A stretch of DNA of 33,166 bases from Mycoplasmoidaceae bacterium (GTDB lineage: Bacteria; Bacillota_I; Bacilli_A; Mycoplasmatales; Mycoplasmoidaceae), in assembly GCA_024427125.1 (NCBI GenBank), contig JAKSVN010000007.1, positions 1 through 33,166 on the forward strand, read 5' to 3'. The notes below the pieces were generated by a model. It was not told where the DNA came from. It did not search any database and saw only the letters and a list, made by a program, of their open reading frames with translations. Positions 17,577-26,311 of the stretch are shown one piece after another; positions within the stretch are counted from its first letter, which is position 1, and every line of letters begins with the position of its first letter. Position numbers and translations under genes: made by a program.

Positions 17577-19374
17577 CAGGATGTTGTCTTTGTCAAATCT
17601 CAGAATTTTTAACTATTCTATATGAATCAAATATTGTTTTATAGAAGTCAGGTCATTCCTTTCATTCTGGATCTCATCCATGAGGTATTCTTATTTCACC
17701 TAAGAATACGAATAGAATAAACAAAATAGATGGAATTATAAATATTCTATAGAATCGATATCAAATTGTAAATGGTGGAAGATGTGCAGCAAATTGTAGT
17801 ACTAAACAAATTGCAGTTAAGACTAGAATTCATAAGGCATCTTTTCAACATAATTTTATTTTTTCTTTAACTGTATAATTCTTGTTTGTTTTCTTGGTAA
17901 TAGCTGCAGCAGACCACTTGTGGCCAATGAAGAATTTAAATATTACATAGTAAAGTCTAAAATAATAAATTGCTCTTTGAAGTAAAGATGATAGCATTCA
18001 TCCAAAAATTATTCTAAGTGTAGCTTTATTTTTTAATCCTAATATCACTAAAGGCACAACAACAATAGTTCAAATCACAGCAGTAAATAAAATAGAAGTA
18101 AAATTTGGGAAATTAATTACAGCAAAGACACCAAACACAGCTGAAATCATTTTAAAAGTAAAACTAATAAGGAAAAAGACACAATTTCATCCAACCAAGA
18201 AAGTTACATATCTTATAGCTAATGGTTGGTTTTTAAATCCTGGACCTCAGTTAACTTTATTTCTAAATAAATGAACTCATCCACCATTTCACTTTATTCT
18301 TTGGTTTCTAAATCCATCCATGTCACGTACGCTGACTTTGGCTGTAAAGTCAAATGGATTAAAGAAATTTTTAAATCCATGTGTTGTCATTTCGGCGCCT
18401 CTAGCCATATCACAAGCAGGGCATTCAGCTTTTTGTAGATTAACGCTTTTGATAGCGGCCATACAATAAAAGCAACCTCAACCATGCATATAGACATCAT
18501 TGCCTGAGCCTCTAACCATAGTTCCACGTTCATGGTTTTGAATGAATTGTGTTGACATTGCTGTGATTCAACTAACTATAGTGTTTGAATAATAAAAACC
18601 ACCGTAAGTTGTAATACCACCAATTTTATAATCCTTTAGGATTGGTGAATGATAATAACACAAACAATTTTCAACAAATGTTTCTGTAGCAAGTGATGAT
18701 GTGTTAGTTTCAAAAACATAATCATATTCATTACCATGATCATTAACTCAAGCAATGATATTACCTATTTGTGATGGGTGTGCTTTTCTGTTTTCATCTG
18801 TTCTTCTGTAATATTTAATATCAGGATGATCTTGCAAGAATTTTTTAATTCTTTCTAATTCTTTTGGTTTGAAAGAATCGTCTAATATTCAGCAATCCAA
18901 ATTTTTATAAGTTTGTTTCTTTGTTTGTAATATTGTGTTTTCAGTTAAATCATTACAAACTGTAACAATTAATGCAACTCTATCATTAAATGTACTAGGA
19001 TCACAACTATTAATTATTCTAGCATGCTCATTCATATACTTATAAAGTCAAGGTCTAAAAGTTACTAGACATAAAAAACCTCTTACCATATCCAAATTGG
19101 ATATAACTACAAAACAAGCTGATAAACCATTAATAATCCAATACAAATATCCAACGGCAACTCTGCCTTGATTTGAACTTTCAATAAATTTTTTGTTTAT
19201 ATATTCAGCAAGATTAAAATATTTTGGATGTGGATCTAAAATAAAGTTTGGACAAAAATTTGTTAAAAGAAATGTACCACCAAATATGAAAAATGATAAG
19301 AAAATTGATAAAGGGACAATCCATCTCTGTATAGGTGGATTGTATTTAGCAAAGTTTTGATTTTCTACGATCAT
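17566..19374 (-). CDS. Membrane family-2 glycosyltransferase, cellulose-synthase-like
   Basis: A 602-residue membrane protein with two N-terminal helices (about residues 18-40 and 85-105), a cytosolic domain and four or more C-terminal helices, the layout of processive GT2 synthases. RVALIVTVCND and CWILDDSFKPKELERIKKF match the nucleotide-sugar part with its first Asp pair. The other hallmarks are altered: the DxD position reads FETNTSS, no clear TED is seen, and QxxRW reads NQRIKW. It may make a surface polysaccharide, or be a non-catalytic or novel-specificity relative. Many TGA codons are Trp. TATAAT (19382-19387) lies seven bases before the ATG. Two MFS paralogues flank it. Confidence 0.7.
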
Positions 19375-19381
19375 GGACTTA

Positions 19382-19387
19382 ATTATA
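19382..19387 (-). promoter_or_regulatory. -10 box for the glycosyltransferase gene
   Basis: Minus-strand TATAAT seven bases before the ATG. It begins within four bases of the T7 tract of the preceding terminator. Confidence 0.6.
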
Positions 19388-19394
19388 TAAAAAA

Positions 19395-19419
19395 ATGACT
19401 AAATAATATATTTAGTCAT
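19395..19419 (-). terminator. Terminator of MFS paralogue 2
   Basis: A 10-bp perfect stem (atgactaaat / atttagtcat), 5-base loop and a minus-strand T-tract. It contains the MFS stop codon (19412-19414). Confidence 0.75.
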
Positions 19420-20863
19420 CCATATCTTGTTGATTCTTTATCTTGTTTACTAGAACTTTTTTTGGTGGGTGTTTTTTTGTTATGAAATATGCGCCAGTAA
19501 ACATTCCTCACATAACAATGATAGTTGCTATTACAGCGATGGTTACAATCCAATTTCTTCAGACAAAATCACCCCATAATAATGTATGCTCTTTTGTTAT
19601 AGGGTCAACAGCAAACACATCTTCCTTCATAAAAGTATTGAAAAATTGACTTGAACATATACCTATTGATAAACCGGTGTTATATAAAGTAACAGGTGTA
19701 ATCCTGTTTGTTTTTGTAAAAAACTTATTCATCACCATGCCAACGATCAAGTTGTATGTCATACCAAATGCAAAACCATTAATGATGTTTGTTACTAATC
19801 TCGAGTAGACATTTAGTATTGAAGCTGATAATATTACATAAATGATTCATAATCCTGATGCAATACTAAAAATAGTTCACTTGTTCATTCTTTTTACTAA
19901 AAATAATCCAGTCAAAATATTTGCAGCCATTTGGCCTATAGTGAAAATTACTGATAAATATCCTTGATATGCATTTGTGTTTACTCTTCATGAAATAATT
20001 GGTTGTTTTTCGCCACCAATGTATTCCAATTCAGTGATTGCCGTACCGCCTGATGTACAAAATTTTATAAATGAAGTAATTGCAGCTGCAAAAATTAACA
20101 AAATAACAACTGAGGCGTCTCATTTATTTTGAACTGGTTCTTTATATTTATTGTCTTGGTACAAATATGCTGACTTTTCTTTCACAAAGAATGTACAAAT
20201 TGTTGTGATGACAATGCAAACCAATCCTACAACTCACATGTATTTAACAATGTTGATATATTCTGCTCCTTTAGCTCCATAAGGTAAAAAGCTTGTTACA
20301 CAACATTGCAAAACAGATGAGAAAAATTCGGCTAATAAAGGTGGTAGTGATAATAACGTTACTGTTAAAAAAACCTTTTTCTTAGCATATTGTTCGTTAA
20401 ACATCAAATTGAAAACAGCAATTCCACTTGCACCTATACCCACAGTAATAGATTGAATAATATTTGTTGCTAATGATGGTGCAACAATCATCGGTATCGT
20501 TCCAATCGCTTGGATTCCTAATGAAATGAAAATAACATTTTTTCTTGATTTAAGTCTATGACTTAATAAATCATTTAATGGTTTCCAAAATAATCCAATA
20601 ATACCATAAACCGTTACTGGTAATCATAATGGCATATCTGTTCAACCGGCAGCAAGCATATTATTATGCATTTGGCTTGTATATTCACGCAATAGCATTG
20701 GAGCTATTCAATACAATGTATATATAACAAACAATAATCTATAGTTTTTATCATCAAATTTAATTTTAAATATTAAAAAAATAGAAGTGCCAAGCGAAAC
20801 TAATAAAATACTAAAGTTTACAATCAAAGCGATAATTTGATTATTATCTAATCCATTTAACAT
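19412..20863 (-). CDS. MFS transporter, paralogue 2
   Basis: A 483-residue MFS-type carrier with about 12 hydrophobic segments, clearly homologous to paralogue 1 along its length: REYTSQMH against REYTGQMH, FWKPLNDLLSHRLKSRKN against FWRPLTDVLSYKLQSRKK, and AVFNLMFNEQ against GLFNLMFSEQ. Several TGA codons are Trp. The substrate is not readable, but the gene is divergent from fumarase 1 and shares a 68-base promoter region holding a perfect 24-base palindrome, so a C4-dicarboxylate or related acid is a testable guess. Start ATG 20863; TATAAT at 20874-20879. Confidence 0.75.
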
Positions 20864-20873
20864 AGTATTTACA

Positions 20874-20879
20874 ATTATA
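20874..20879 (-). promoter_or_regulatory. -10 box for MFS paralogue 2
   Basis: Minus-strand TATAAT, ten bases before the ATG at 20863, and 15 bases from the palindrome at 20894-20917. Confidence 0.5.
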
Positions 20880-20893
20880 AATCATTTCTATAA

Positions 20894-20917
20894 TACTTTA
20901 ACACAAGTGTTAAAGTA
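20894..20917. promoter_or_regulatory. Palindromic operator between MFS and fumarase genes
   Basis: Perfect 11-base arms (tactttaacac / gtgttaaagta) around a 2-base centre. It covers the -35 region of fumarase 1, touches the first two bases of its -10 box (20916-20921), and lies in the -35 region of the opposing MFS promoter. It has no T-tract, so a repressor site fits better than a terminator. Confidence 0.6.
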
Positions 20918-20921
20918 TAAT
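20916..20921 (+). promoter_or_regulatory. -10 box for fumarase 1
   Basis: TATAAT nine bases before the ATG at 20931, with no Shine-Dalgarno sequence between. Confidence 0.6.
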
Positions 20922-20930
20922 ATAAGAGTT

Positions 20931-22301
20931 ATGAAAATGAAATTAATGAAGGATACTCTAGGCACCATAGAAGTTCCTGCAAATGTATTTTGAGGTGCAC
21001 AAACTCAAAGAAGTAAACAAAACTTTACTATCTCTGATGAAAAAATGCCAAAGCAATTAATCAAGTGTATTACATATATAAAGAAAGCTTGTGCTATTGC
21101 TAATGCAAAAGTTGGCAAATTAGACAACAATAAGAAAAATGCAATCGTTAAAGTTTGTGATGAAATCTTAGCAGGTAAACTTGCTGACAACTTCCCATTG
21201 TCTATTTGACAAACAGGAAGCGGTACACAAACAAACATGAATGTTAATGAAGTGGTTGCTTACCGTGCTAACTATGAAGCTAAGAAGGAAAAATTCATTC
21301 ACCCTAATGATCATGTTAACATGTCACAATCAAGTAATGATGTTTTCCCAACTGCTATGCATTTAGTTATTGCTACATTAACTAAAGAAAAACTATTACC
21401 TAATCTTGAAAAATTAATTAAAGAACTAAAAGTTCTAGTTAAGCAAACTTGAAATATTATCAAAGTTGGTCGTACACACTTACAAGATGCTACACCAGTA
21501 AGATTAGGTCAAGAAATTTCTGCTTGAGTTGCAATGTTAGAAAACTCAAGAGATATGATTCTTGATGCTAATAAATACATCAACCAATTATGTATTGGCG
21601 GTACAGCTGTAGGTACAGGATTAAATACTCCAAAGAACTTTGATAAGATGGTTTGTGCTGAATTATCTAAGATGATTGGTATTAAATTCACTGCTTTACC
21701 AAACAAATTCCAAGGTTTAAGTTCTAAGGATAGCGTAAGTCACTACCATGCTGCACTTAAGACTTTAGCTGAAAGTTTGATCAAGATTGCAAATGATGTT
21801 AGATTCTTAGCATCTGGACCAAACTGTGGTATTGGTGAAATTATTATTCCATCTAATGAACCTGGAAGTTCAATCATGCCAGGTAAGGTTAATCCAACTC
21901 AATGTGAAGCAATGATGATGCTTTGCATCAGAGTAATTGGAAATGATACTTGTGTTACATTAGGTAATGCAATGGGTAACTACCAACTTAACACATTCAT
22001 GCCAATGATGATCTACTCAATCAACCAATCAATTAACTTATTGGCTGATGGTATGGATTCATTTACAAGAAAATGTGTAATTGGTATTAAACCAAACTTA
22101 AAGAAGATTGAATACAACCTATACCGTGACTTAATGTTAGTAACAGCATTAAATGTTAAGATTGGTTATGAAAAAGCTGCTGATATTTCTAAATTAGCAC
22201 AAAAAGAATCAATCACATTAAAAGAAGCTGCTAGAAAACTTGGCTACTTAACAGATAAAGAATTTGATAAGATAGTTGTTCCAAGTAAGATGGTTGGATA
22301 A
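20931..22301 (+). CDS. fumC: Fumarate hydratase class II (fumarase 1)
   Basis: Interconverts fumarate and L-malate. The 456-residue frame has the normal length, with TGA=Trp in VFWGAQTQ, IWQTGSG and elsewhere. Family motifs are [39 protein letters not shown] (His183) and the signature [15 protein letters not shown] near residue 313. The His in GRTH and the NPTQCE ending mark fumarase rather than aspartase. It is a single gene with its own promoter and terminator, divergent from MFS paralogue 2. In this window it can feed malate to the malic enzyme. Confidence 0.93.
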
Positions 22302-22308
22302 AAATAAT

Positions 22309-22331
22309 AACTAGGTGTTAACCTAGTTTTT
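22309..22331 (+). terminator. Terminator of fumarase 1
   Basis: An 8-bp perfect stem (aactaggt / acctagtt), 4-base loop and T-tract, beginning seven bases after the stop. Confidence 0.8.
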
Positions 22332-22337
22332 ATTTTA

Positions 22338-22343
22338 TATAAT
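22338..22343 (+). promoter_or_regulatory. -10 box for lipoprotein at 22358
   Basis: TATAAT immediately after the fumarase terminator, 14 bases before the ATG at 22358. The leader would be at most a few bases long. Confidence 0.5.
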
Positions 22344-22357
22344 AACAATGGATAATT

Positions 22358-23023
22358 ATGAAGAACACATTAATTAAATTTTTACTACCTGTGAGTGCTA
22401 TTGTTACAACAACAGTGCCGTTTGCATCTTCATGCAATCAAAAACCAGCTTTTAAATCAACATTTACATATGACATTTCTACCGAATGAAGGCCAACAAT
22501 TCAACCAAAAGAAAGCGATGATCTTGAAATTAGTGAAGCAACAAATATATATTTATTAGATGCTAAACCAAAGCCAAGAATTTTTGCTGATGATTGTATG
22601 GCTAGTAACATACAAACATTAATTGAAAAAAAGGTTGAACATGTAACAATATCCATATTAGATATTAATGCATCAAAAAAAATAGTATCAATAAAGTTTG
22701 CTATATCTAGACACGAAGAAGAAGATGGATCTCTTTGGTGCAATGAAAACACAATAAGTAACATACCAGTTGAAGTAACATATGATAATGCTACTTCTAC
22801 CTGAAGTTTAAAACACAGCGCCACAGAAGAGTGACTTAAGAATAATGAAGATTGATCTATTTATAAACAAAGTTTAAAAGATGGTGTGGTCCAAGAAGAG
22901 TCAAAATGAACAGATAATTATGAAACTGTTCAAAGTGATTGAGATGCGTATCGCGTTGTAGGCAGGTTAGATGAATTTATGGTATGAAATTCTTACTATC
23001 TAAAACAAATGACGCCCAAATAA
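22358..23023 (+). CDS. Predicted lipoprotein
   Basis: A 221-residue protein with a basic start (MKNTLIKF), a hydrophobic stretch and the lipobox FASSC, so Cys near residue 26 should carry lipid. The mature part is polar and Trp-rich, with most Trp encoded by TGA. I recognise no domain. Its signal peptide is not related to the 95-1674 array. Its natural terminator was at 23066-23076 plus 24295-24306 and is now split by the insertion sequence, so its transcripts may run into the element. Confidence 0.75.
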
Positions 23024-23113
23024 GTCATAAATTAAAACTATATTTTTTCACCGTTTTGGGTAGATAAAAAAGAGGCAAAGTGTAGTGGGCCCCATTTAGT
23101 TCACTACTAATAA

Positions 23114-23154
23114 AAAAATTCTTCAATCACTATAATTGTGGTTGGAGGATTTTT
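23114..23154 (+). promoter_or_regulatory. Hairpin hiding the transposase ribosome site, promoter in loop
   Basis: Arms 23114-23130 and 23138-23154 pair over 17 bases with three G-U pairs. The 7-base loop contains TATAAT (23131-23136). The 3' arm contains GGAGGA (23144-23149), the ribosome-binding site for the ATG at 23160. RNA started outside the element would fold and hide the site; RNA started from the internal TATAAT would lack the 5' arm. Confidence 0.65.
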
Positions 23155-23159
23155 AATTT

Positions 23160-23438
23160 ATGGCAAAGAAAAACCAAAAATTCAAGTATTACTCACCTGA
23201 ATTTAAAAAGAAAATTGTTGATTTATATCTAAATCAAAAATGATCAGCAAGAAGAATCAGCAATAAATATGGTGTGCCAATTCCAACAATTGGCCAGTGA
23301 GCATACAAACTAAATCACAACAAAAATATTTATAAAGATAATAGAAAAAAGAATTTAAGCAAAGAAGATTTAAAAGAACAAATTGATATCTTAAAAAAAT
23401 TCCAAGCTTTCTTAGAAGCACAACAAGACAAAAAGTAA
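23160..23438 (+). CDS. IS3-family transposase OrfA (helix-turn-helix)
   Basis: A 92-residue DNA-binding protein that recognises the element ends. It follows the IS3 OrfA pattern: YYSPEFKKKIVDLYL, then a helix-turn-helix (SARRISNKYGVPIPTIGQWAYK) and a C-terminal coiled-coil-like segment (LKEQIDILKKFQAFLEAQQ). Start ATG 23160 lies 10 bases after GGAGGA. Its last codons are GAC AAA AAG TAA, an A-rich run where a -1 frameshift could join it to OrfB, as in other IS3 elements. Confidence 0.88.
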
Positions 23439-23479
23439 TTTTTATTAATAGCAATATTAATAATTACCGTTTAAGAAAT

Positions 23480-24253
23480 ATGTGTATGGCATTAAATATT
23501 TCAAAACGATCCTATTATAAATATCGGAATCAACCAGATATTGATTATTACGATTATTTGTTAATAAAAGAAATATTTGATGACTCAAAAGGCACATATG
23601 GATGACGTAGGATTCAAGAAGGCCTAAAGATTAAATTTGGTGTAGTATTTAATCATAAAAAAGTAAAAAGAATAATGAAAAAATATTTCATTAAGCCCAA
23701 ATATATTTCAAGAATTAGACCCAATATTCAATGAAAACGCATTAAGGAAAATGTTATGCCCGATTTATTAAAAAGAAAATTTAGTCCAAGAGCACAAAAC
23801 AAAATATGATGCACCGATATAACATATTTAATTTTCAAAAATAAAAGAGCATATCTATCTTCAATAATAGATTTATATTCAAGAAAAATAATTGCATATG
23901 AAATATCATTTAAAAATGATATACCTCTCGTGATAAAAACTCTAAATAATGCTTTAAGAATTCAAAAAGATGTGAATGGATTAATCTTGCATTCAGACCA
24001 AGGCTTCCAATACACATCTTATGAGTATAAAGCTATTTGTGATTCGAAAGGGATTCAAATATCAATGTCCAGACCAGGAACACCTATTGATGACTCTCCT
24101 ATAGAGAGTTGACATTCGCTCCTTAAGAAAGAAGTTTTATACAACAATGACATTATATCTTTAGAACATTACATTAAATTAGTTAAAGAATGGATTGTGT
24201 TTTACAACACAATAAGAATAAAAATTAGAAGACATAAGTCTCCTAATTTCTAA
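23480..24253 (+). CDS. IS3-family transposase OrfB (DDE integrase)
   Basis: Catalytic half of the transposase, 257 residues from the first ATG, in the -1 frame relative to OrfA. The DDE triad is intact: Asp in CTDITY, Asp in HSDQGFQYTS and Glu in SPIESWHSLLKKE, of the IS150-like pattern. The frame is open upstream of 23480 through the end of OrfA, and the residues there (INSNINNYRLRNMCMALNIS) match the usual N-terminal part of OrfB. The active enzyme is therefore probably an OrfAB fusion made by frameshift near 23430-23435, not a protein started at 23480. Confidence 0.87.
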
Positions 24254-24316
24254 TTTTTTTATTTGAAGGTGCCATTTTAGGGCCCACTCCAAAAGCCTCT
24301 TTTTTTATTTGCTAAA

Positions 24317-24805
24317 TTATTTGTCTAGTTTTGCAAAAGAAAGTCCACAATCAACACCAGCAAGTGCAAAACCAAGAGCTGAAGTTACAACTGATGGTAT
24401 CATTTTCATTGTTCCATCTAGGAATGCAAATGCTTGAGATTCAGCAATATCAATGAATTTTGGTCACATTGTAAAGCTTATGCAAGCAATGATTGCTAAT
24501 ATAATAATTGCAGCCTCAATAATAATTGCAGCAATTGCAACTTTATTTTTTCCTAGGTTAGATTTATTAACTTTAATAACTCTAACGAATTTAATTATTG
24601 CTAGAACAGCAGCAGCTACACACAATACCATAAATGGAGCATAAACAGCTCAATATGGATTAGGTCTAGTACTTGTCGTCATATGTTTATAATGACCAAT
24701 AACATTATCGTACATTCTTGCAGCAACAGATATAATAAAAGCTCCTAACAAACATACTAAAATAATGATCGTTAGAACTTTATTTAATTTTTTATTTTCT
24801 TTCAT
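24317..24805 (-). CDS. Small membrane protein, function unknown
   Basis: A 162-residue protein with hydrophobic segments at about 10-31, 53-76, 87-111 and possibly 135-153, a basic N-terminus (MKENKKLNK) and basic loops (KFVRVIKVNKSNLGKNK). TGA is read as Trp twice. I recognise no family. Start ATG 24805 follows GGAGG (24810-24814), itself just after TATAAT (24822-24827). Its own terminator was split by the IS element, but the coding region is whole. It lies 47 bases downstream of the malic enzyme terminator. Confidence 0.65.
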
Positions 24806-24821
24806 ATTTCCTCCAATCAAA

Positions 24822-24827
24822 ATTATA
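24822..24827 (-). promoter_or_regulatory. -10 box for the small membrane protein
   Basis: Minus-strand TATAAT, with GGAGG beginning eight bases downstream. The transcript would start almost exactly at the ribosome-binding site. Confidence 0.5.
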
Positions 24828-24852
24828 TAAATATATAGTGATTTTTTGCAAC

Positions 24853-24881
24853 AAAAAAAAGAGTCAAAGACTCTTTTTTTT
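24853..24881 (-). terminator. Terminator of the fumarase 2 - permease - malic enzyme operon
   Basis: A 13-bp perfect stem (eight A then gagtc, and its complement) with a 3-base loop and a T8 tract in the minus direction, 16 bases after the malic enzyme stop. Confidence 0.85.
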
Positions 24882-24897
24882 AATTTAATTACTAAGA

Positions 24898-26292
24898 TTA
24901 TTTCTTAGCTTTTTTGGGAGATTTTTTTGCTTTAGATACAACAACTTTTCTAGCTTTTCTCTTATTAAATTGTTTAATATCACTTCTGTTAGCAACAATA
25001 GCTTCAGAAGAAGCAATTCTTTGTTCAGCAGTAACTGGGCCAGTTTCTGCTTTTGCAGAAGCACGAAGGTTTTCGTTAGCTGTTCTTTCAGCTTGTCTTG
25101 CTCTTTCTTTTCTAGCAACTTCTGCTTTTCAACATTTTGCAACTTCAGCAGCAACTGCTTCAGCAACGTTTTTATCTAATGCTGAAGGCATAATGTTGTC
25201 TGGAGTTGGATTCTTAACCATTGAAGCAATTGCTCTGGCAGCAGCGTGTTTCATATCTTCAGTAATTTGTTTTGCTCTTACTGATAATGCACCTTTGAAG
25301 ATACCAGGGAATGCTTGTAGGTTGTTAATTTGGTTAGGGAAGTCTGAACGTCCTGTACCAACAATGTATGCACCAGCTTGCTTTGCAATATCTGGCATAA
25401 TTTCTGGAGTTGGGTTAGCCATTGCAAAGACAATTGGTTTGTCATTCATTAGTTTAATTCAGTCTGGTTTCAATGCACCTGGAACTGAAACACCAACAAA
25501 TATATCTGCTCCTTTTAAGGCATCAGGTAAAGCACCTTTAACTGCTTTCTTGTTTCCACCTTTAATAGCAGCAGCTACTTGATATTGGTTGAATTGACGA
25601 TCTGAAGGATCAACAATTCCAGCACGGTCAACATAGATAATGTTTCCCATACCCATATCATGTAATAAGTTACCAATAGCCATACCAGCTGAACCAGCAC
25701 CATTAATAACTGTTGTACAATCTTCTCATCTCTTACCAACAACACGTAGAGCATTTGTTACTGCAGCAGCAACAACAATTGCTGTACCATGTTGGTCATC
25801 ATGGAAGACAGGAATATCACAGATGTCTTTTAGTCTTCTTTCAACTTCAACACATCTAGGAGCTCCAATGTCTTCTAGGTTAATACCACCAAATGAACCA
25901 GAGATTAGATAGATGGTTCTAACTAATTCGTCTACGTTCTTACTTCTAATACAAATAGGAACAGCATCTACACCACCAAATGTTTTGAATAGAGCACATT
26001 TACCTTCCATAACTGGCATTCCAGCTTCTGGACCAATGTCTCCTAAACCTAATACTGCTGTACCATCAGTAATAACAGCAATAGTGTTATTTCTTGCAGT
26101 TAAGTCTCAAGACTTATTGTAATCCTTGTGGATTTCAATACATGGTTGAGCAACACCTGGAGTATACATTAGAGATAAATCGTGTTTATCTTTAATTGCA
26201 TACTTAACATTTGTAGATATTTTTCCTTTTAATTTGTAGTGTAAGTCTAGTGACGCCTTAGCAATTGGGGTCATAGTTGTTTTAATAGCCAT
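24898..26292 (-). CDS. Malic enzyme, probably NAD-dependent
   Basis: Oxidatively decarboxylates malate to pyruvate and CO2 with reduction of NAD(P). The frame is 464 residues with three TGA=Trp codons. Motifs are [44 protein letters not shown] (metal site), [11 protein letters not shown], the nucleotide-binding [13 protein letters not shown] followed by acidic VDRAG, which favours NAD over NADP, and ANPTPEI. The catalytic core ends near residue 387. After it comes a 77-residue low-complexity tail rich in Ala, Glu and Arg and ending KKSPKKAKK, not usual in this family. It is third in the operon, 19 bases after the permease, with AAAGGA before the ATG. Confidence 0.93.
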
Positions 26293-26311
26293 AAATAATT
26301 TTCCTTTCTAA

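Larger units (their letters stand above)
23081..24291 (+). mobile_element. IS3-family insertion sequence, apparently intact
   Basis: A 1211-bp element with two transposase frames in the IS3 arrangement. Terminal inverted repeats begin TG: TGTAGTGGGCCC on the left and TGGAGTGGGCCC on the right (reverse complement), one mismatch in 12. The flanking aaag at 23077-23080 and 24292-24295 is a 4-bp target duplication, within the 3-4 bp normal for the family. No frame is broken once TGA is read as Trp, and three in-frame TGA codons in the second frame show the element belongs to code-4 hosts. It may still be mobile. Confidence 0.88.
23066..24306. other. Bidirectional terminator split by the insertion sequence
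   Basis: Left of the element is aaaaaagaggc (23066-23076) then aaag; right of it is aaag then cctctttttt. Removing 23081-24295 (element plus one target copy) rebuilds a perfect 11-bp hairpin with a 3-base loop and T-tracts on both strands. It would have ended both the lipoprotein at 22358 and the converging membrane-protein gene. Confidence 0.75.

Noticed and set aside
24885..25166. Leu/Lys-rich minus-strand frame of 93 residues overlapping the malic enzyme tail.
   Set aside because: It is an out-of-phase reading of the same repetitive Ala/Glu/Lys codons. The in-phase frame continues directly from the catalytic core, so the tail belongs to malic enzyme.
24914..25582. Long plus-strand open frame (222 residues) opposite the malic enzyme.
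   Set aside because: It is antisense to a gene with clear malic enzyme motifs, has no recognisable motif and reflects the codon bias of the real strand.
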